DNA of 64,000 bases from Argentina anserina (Eukaryota; Streptophyta; Magnoliopsida; Rosales; Rosaceae). The position numbers were made by a program, and so were the translations under genes. Location: NCBI RefSeq assembly GCF_933775445.1, contig NC_065877.1, forward strand, positions 34,980,694 through 35,044,693, written 5' to 3'. The notes below the pieces were generated by a model. That model saw only the letters and a program-made list of their open reading frames with translations. It did no database searches and was not told the origin of the DNA. Below, piece by piece: positions 63,523-64,000 of this stretch (position 1 is its first letter; every line of letters begins with the position of its first letter).

Positions 63523-64000
63523 CCTGCTGGTAAGGCCGGATTTCTTACTAAGTAAATATATGTTCCCTTTGCATTTGTATGCTGTGATTTATCTATTGCA
63601 CCATAAGTATTACAATAAGTTTTGTCTCATGACCAAATTACATTTTTCACTCTGAGTTTTGTCGTAGTAGGAGAGGAAGTTTTTATATATTTACTCATTT
63701 CTTGGGTTAGTGAACTTAGTGACAACAAATTTTGGTTTTTCCCACTTCCATGTGACGATTTTGAAGGCCCATTGTTTCTCTGGCTTGTTGTAGGAGCAAT
63801 CCTTGGTGTTCACGTAAAGATTATTTTGGCTAGCTTTCACAGTGAGGAACATAATGGGGTAGAGGAAACTGTTGGAATATCAAAATAAAAGTAATGGCAG
63901 GGCATTGTCTTCAAAGAGGCTGTCTTATAGTTATCGAAGGTTTGGAGTGGAGAAAGACCAATTTTTGAACGAACTGATAGTTTTTTTTCTTCTTACAGAT
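63523..64000. other. 3' flank of GUF1
   Basis: Probably the GUF1 3' UTR and beyond. An 88-codon frame at 63622-63888 is hydrophobic but uses a non-ATG start and matches no family I recognise; it is not supported as a gene. Confidence 0.45.

Noticed and set aside
63622..63888. 88-codon hydrophobic frame after GUF1
   Set aside because: It starts at a non-ATG codon and has no recognisable motif; probably 3' UTR.
1..64000. tRNA, rRNA, CRISPR, operon-like gene groups
   Set aside because: None seen. The tRNA-like TGGTATCAGAGCC at 16681 is a retrotransposon primer binding site, and the neighbouring genes belong to unrelated pathways.

Overview
The window reads as nuclear DNA of a flowering plant: intron-rich genes with GT..AG junctions, AT-rich intergenic DNA, many CT/GA microsatellites, LTR retrotransposons and MITEs. 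The gene set fits a eudicot, probably a rosid and possibly Rosaceae; that placement is an inference from overall resemblance.

Layout. 1-4823: a badly decayed Ty1/copia element (integrase, reverse transcriptase and a 3' LTR still readable). 4824-11292: intergenic DNA leading to an HD-Zip class I gene (11293-12904, 321 aa). 13709-24468: a complete, very young Ty3/gypsy chromovirus-type retrotransposon with 2970-bp LTRs that look identical apart from one terminal base, a 1497-aa gag-pol ORF and a 5-bp target duplication. 26647-30693: a receptor-like cytoplasmic kinase of the PBL34/35/36 type (503 aa, six exons). 31406-33882 (minus): a homologue of the archaeal/cyanobacterial-type 3-dehydroquinate synthase (369 aa, nine exons). 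34590-36988 (minus): a secreted aldose 1-epimerase-like protein (365 aa, five exons). 40121-58361: a tandem array of five copies of a secreted quinoprotein-like beta-propeller ('polyvinyl alcohol dehydrogenase-like') gene. 59514-63522: the mitochondrial LepA/GUF1 translation GTPase (671 aa, eleven exons).

The most unusual region is the beta-propeller array. Copies 2 (45249-47401) and 5 (55899-58361) keep full reading frames, each predicting 544 aa with a signal peptide, about seven PQQ-type repeats and an adjacent Cys-Cys pair. Copies 1, 3 and 4 are broken, and transposable elements sit in or beside each: a TA-flanked palindromic MITE in exon 3 of copy 1, a Mutator-type MITE (9-bp target duplication) and a Harbinger-type MITE in its intron 3, a reverse solo LTR (5-bp target duplication) in exon 2 of copy 3, and half a MITE against the 5' edge of copy 4. 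A second Mutator-type copy upstream holds two nested copia LTR fragments, and a hAT-type MITE with an 8-bp target duplication lies just downstream of copy 1.

The single-copy genes do not form a pathway. The order HD-Zip I, PBL kinase and galactose mutarotase recalls two duplicated Arabidopsis blocks and is probably conserved microsynteny.
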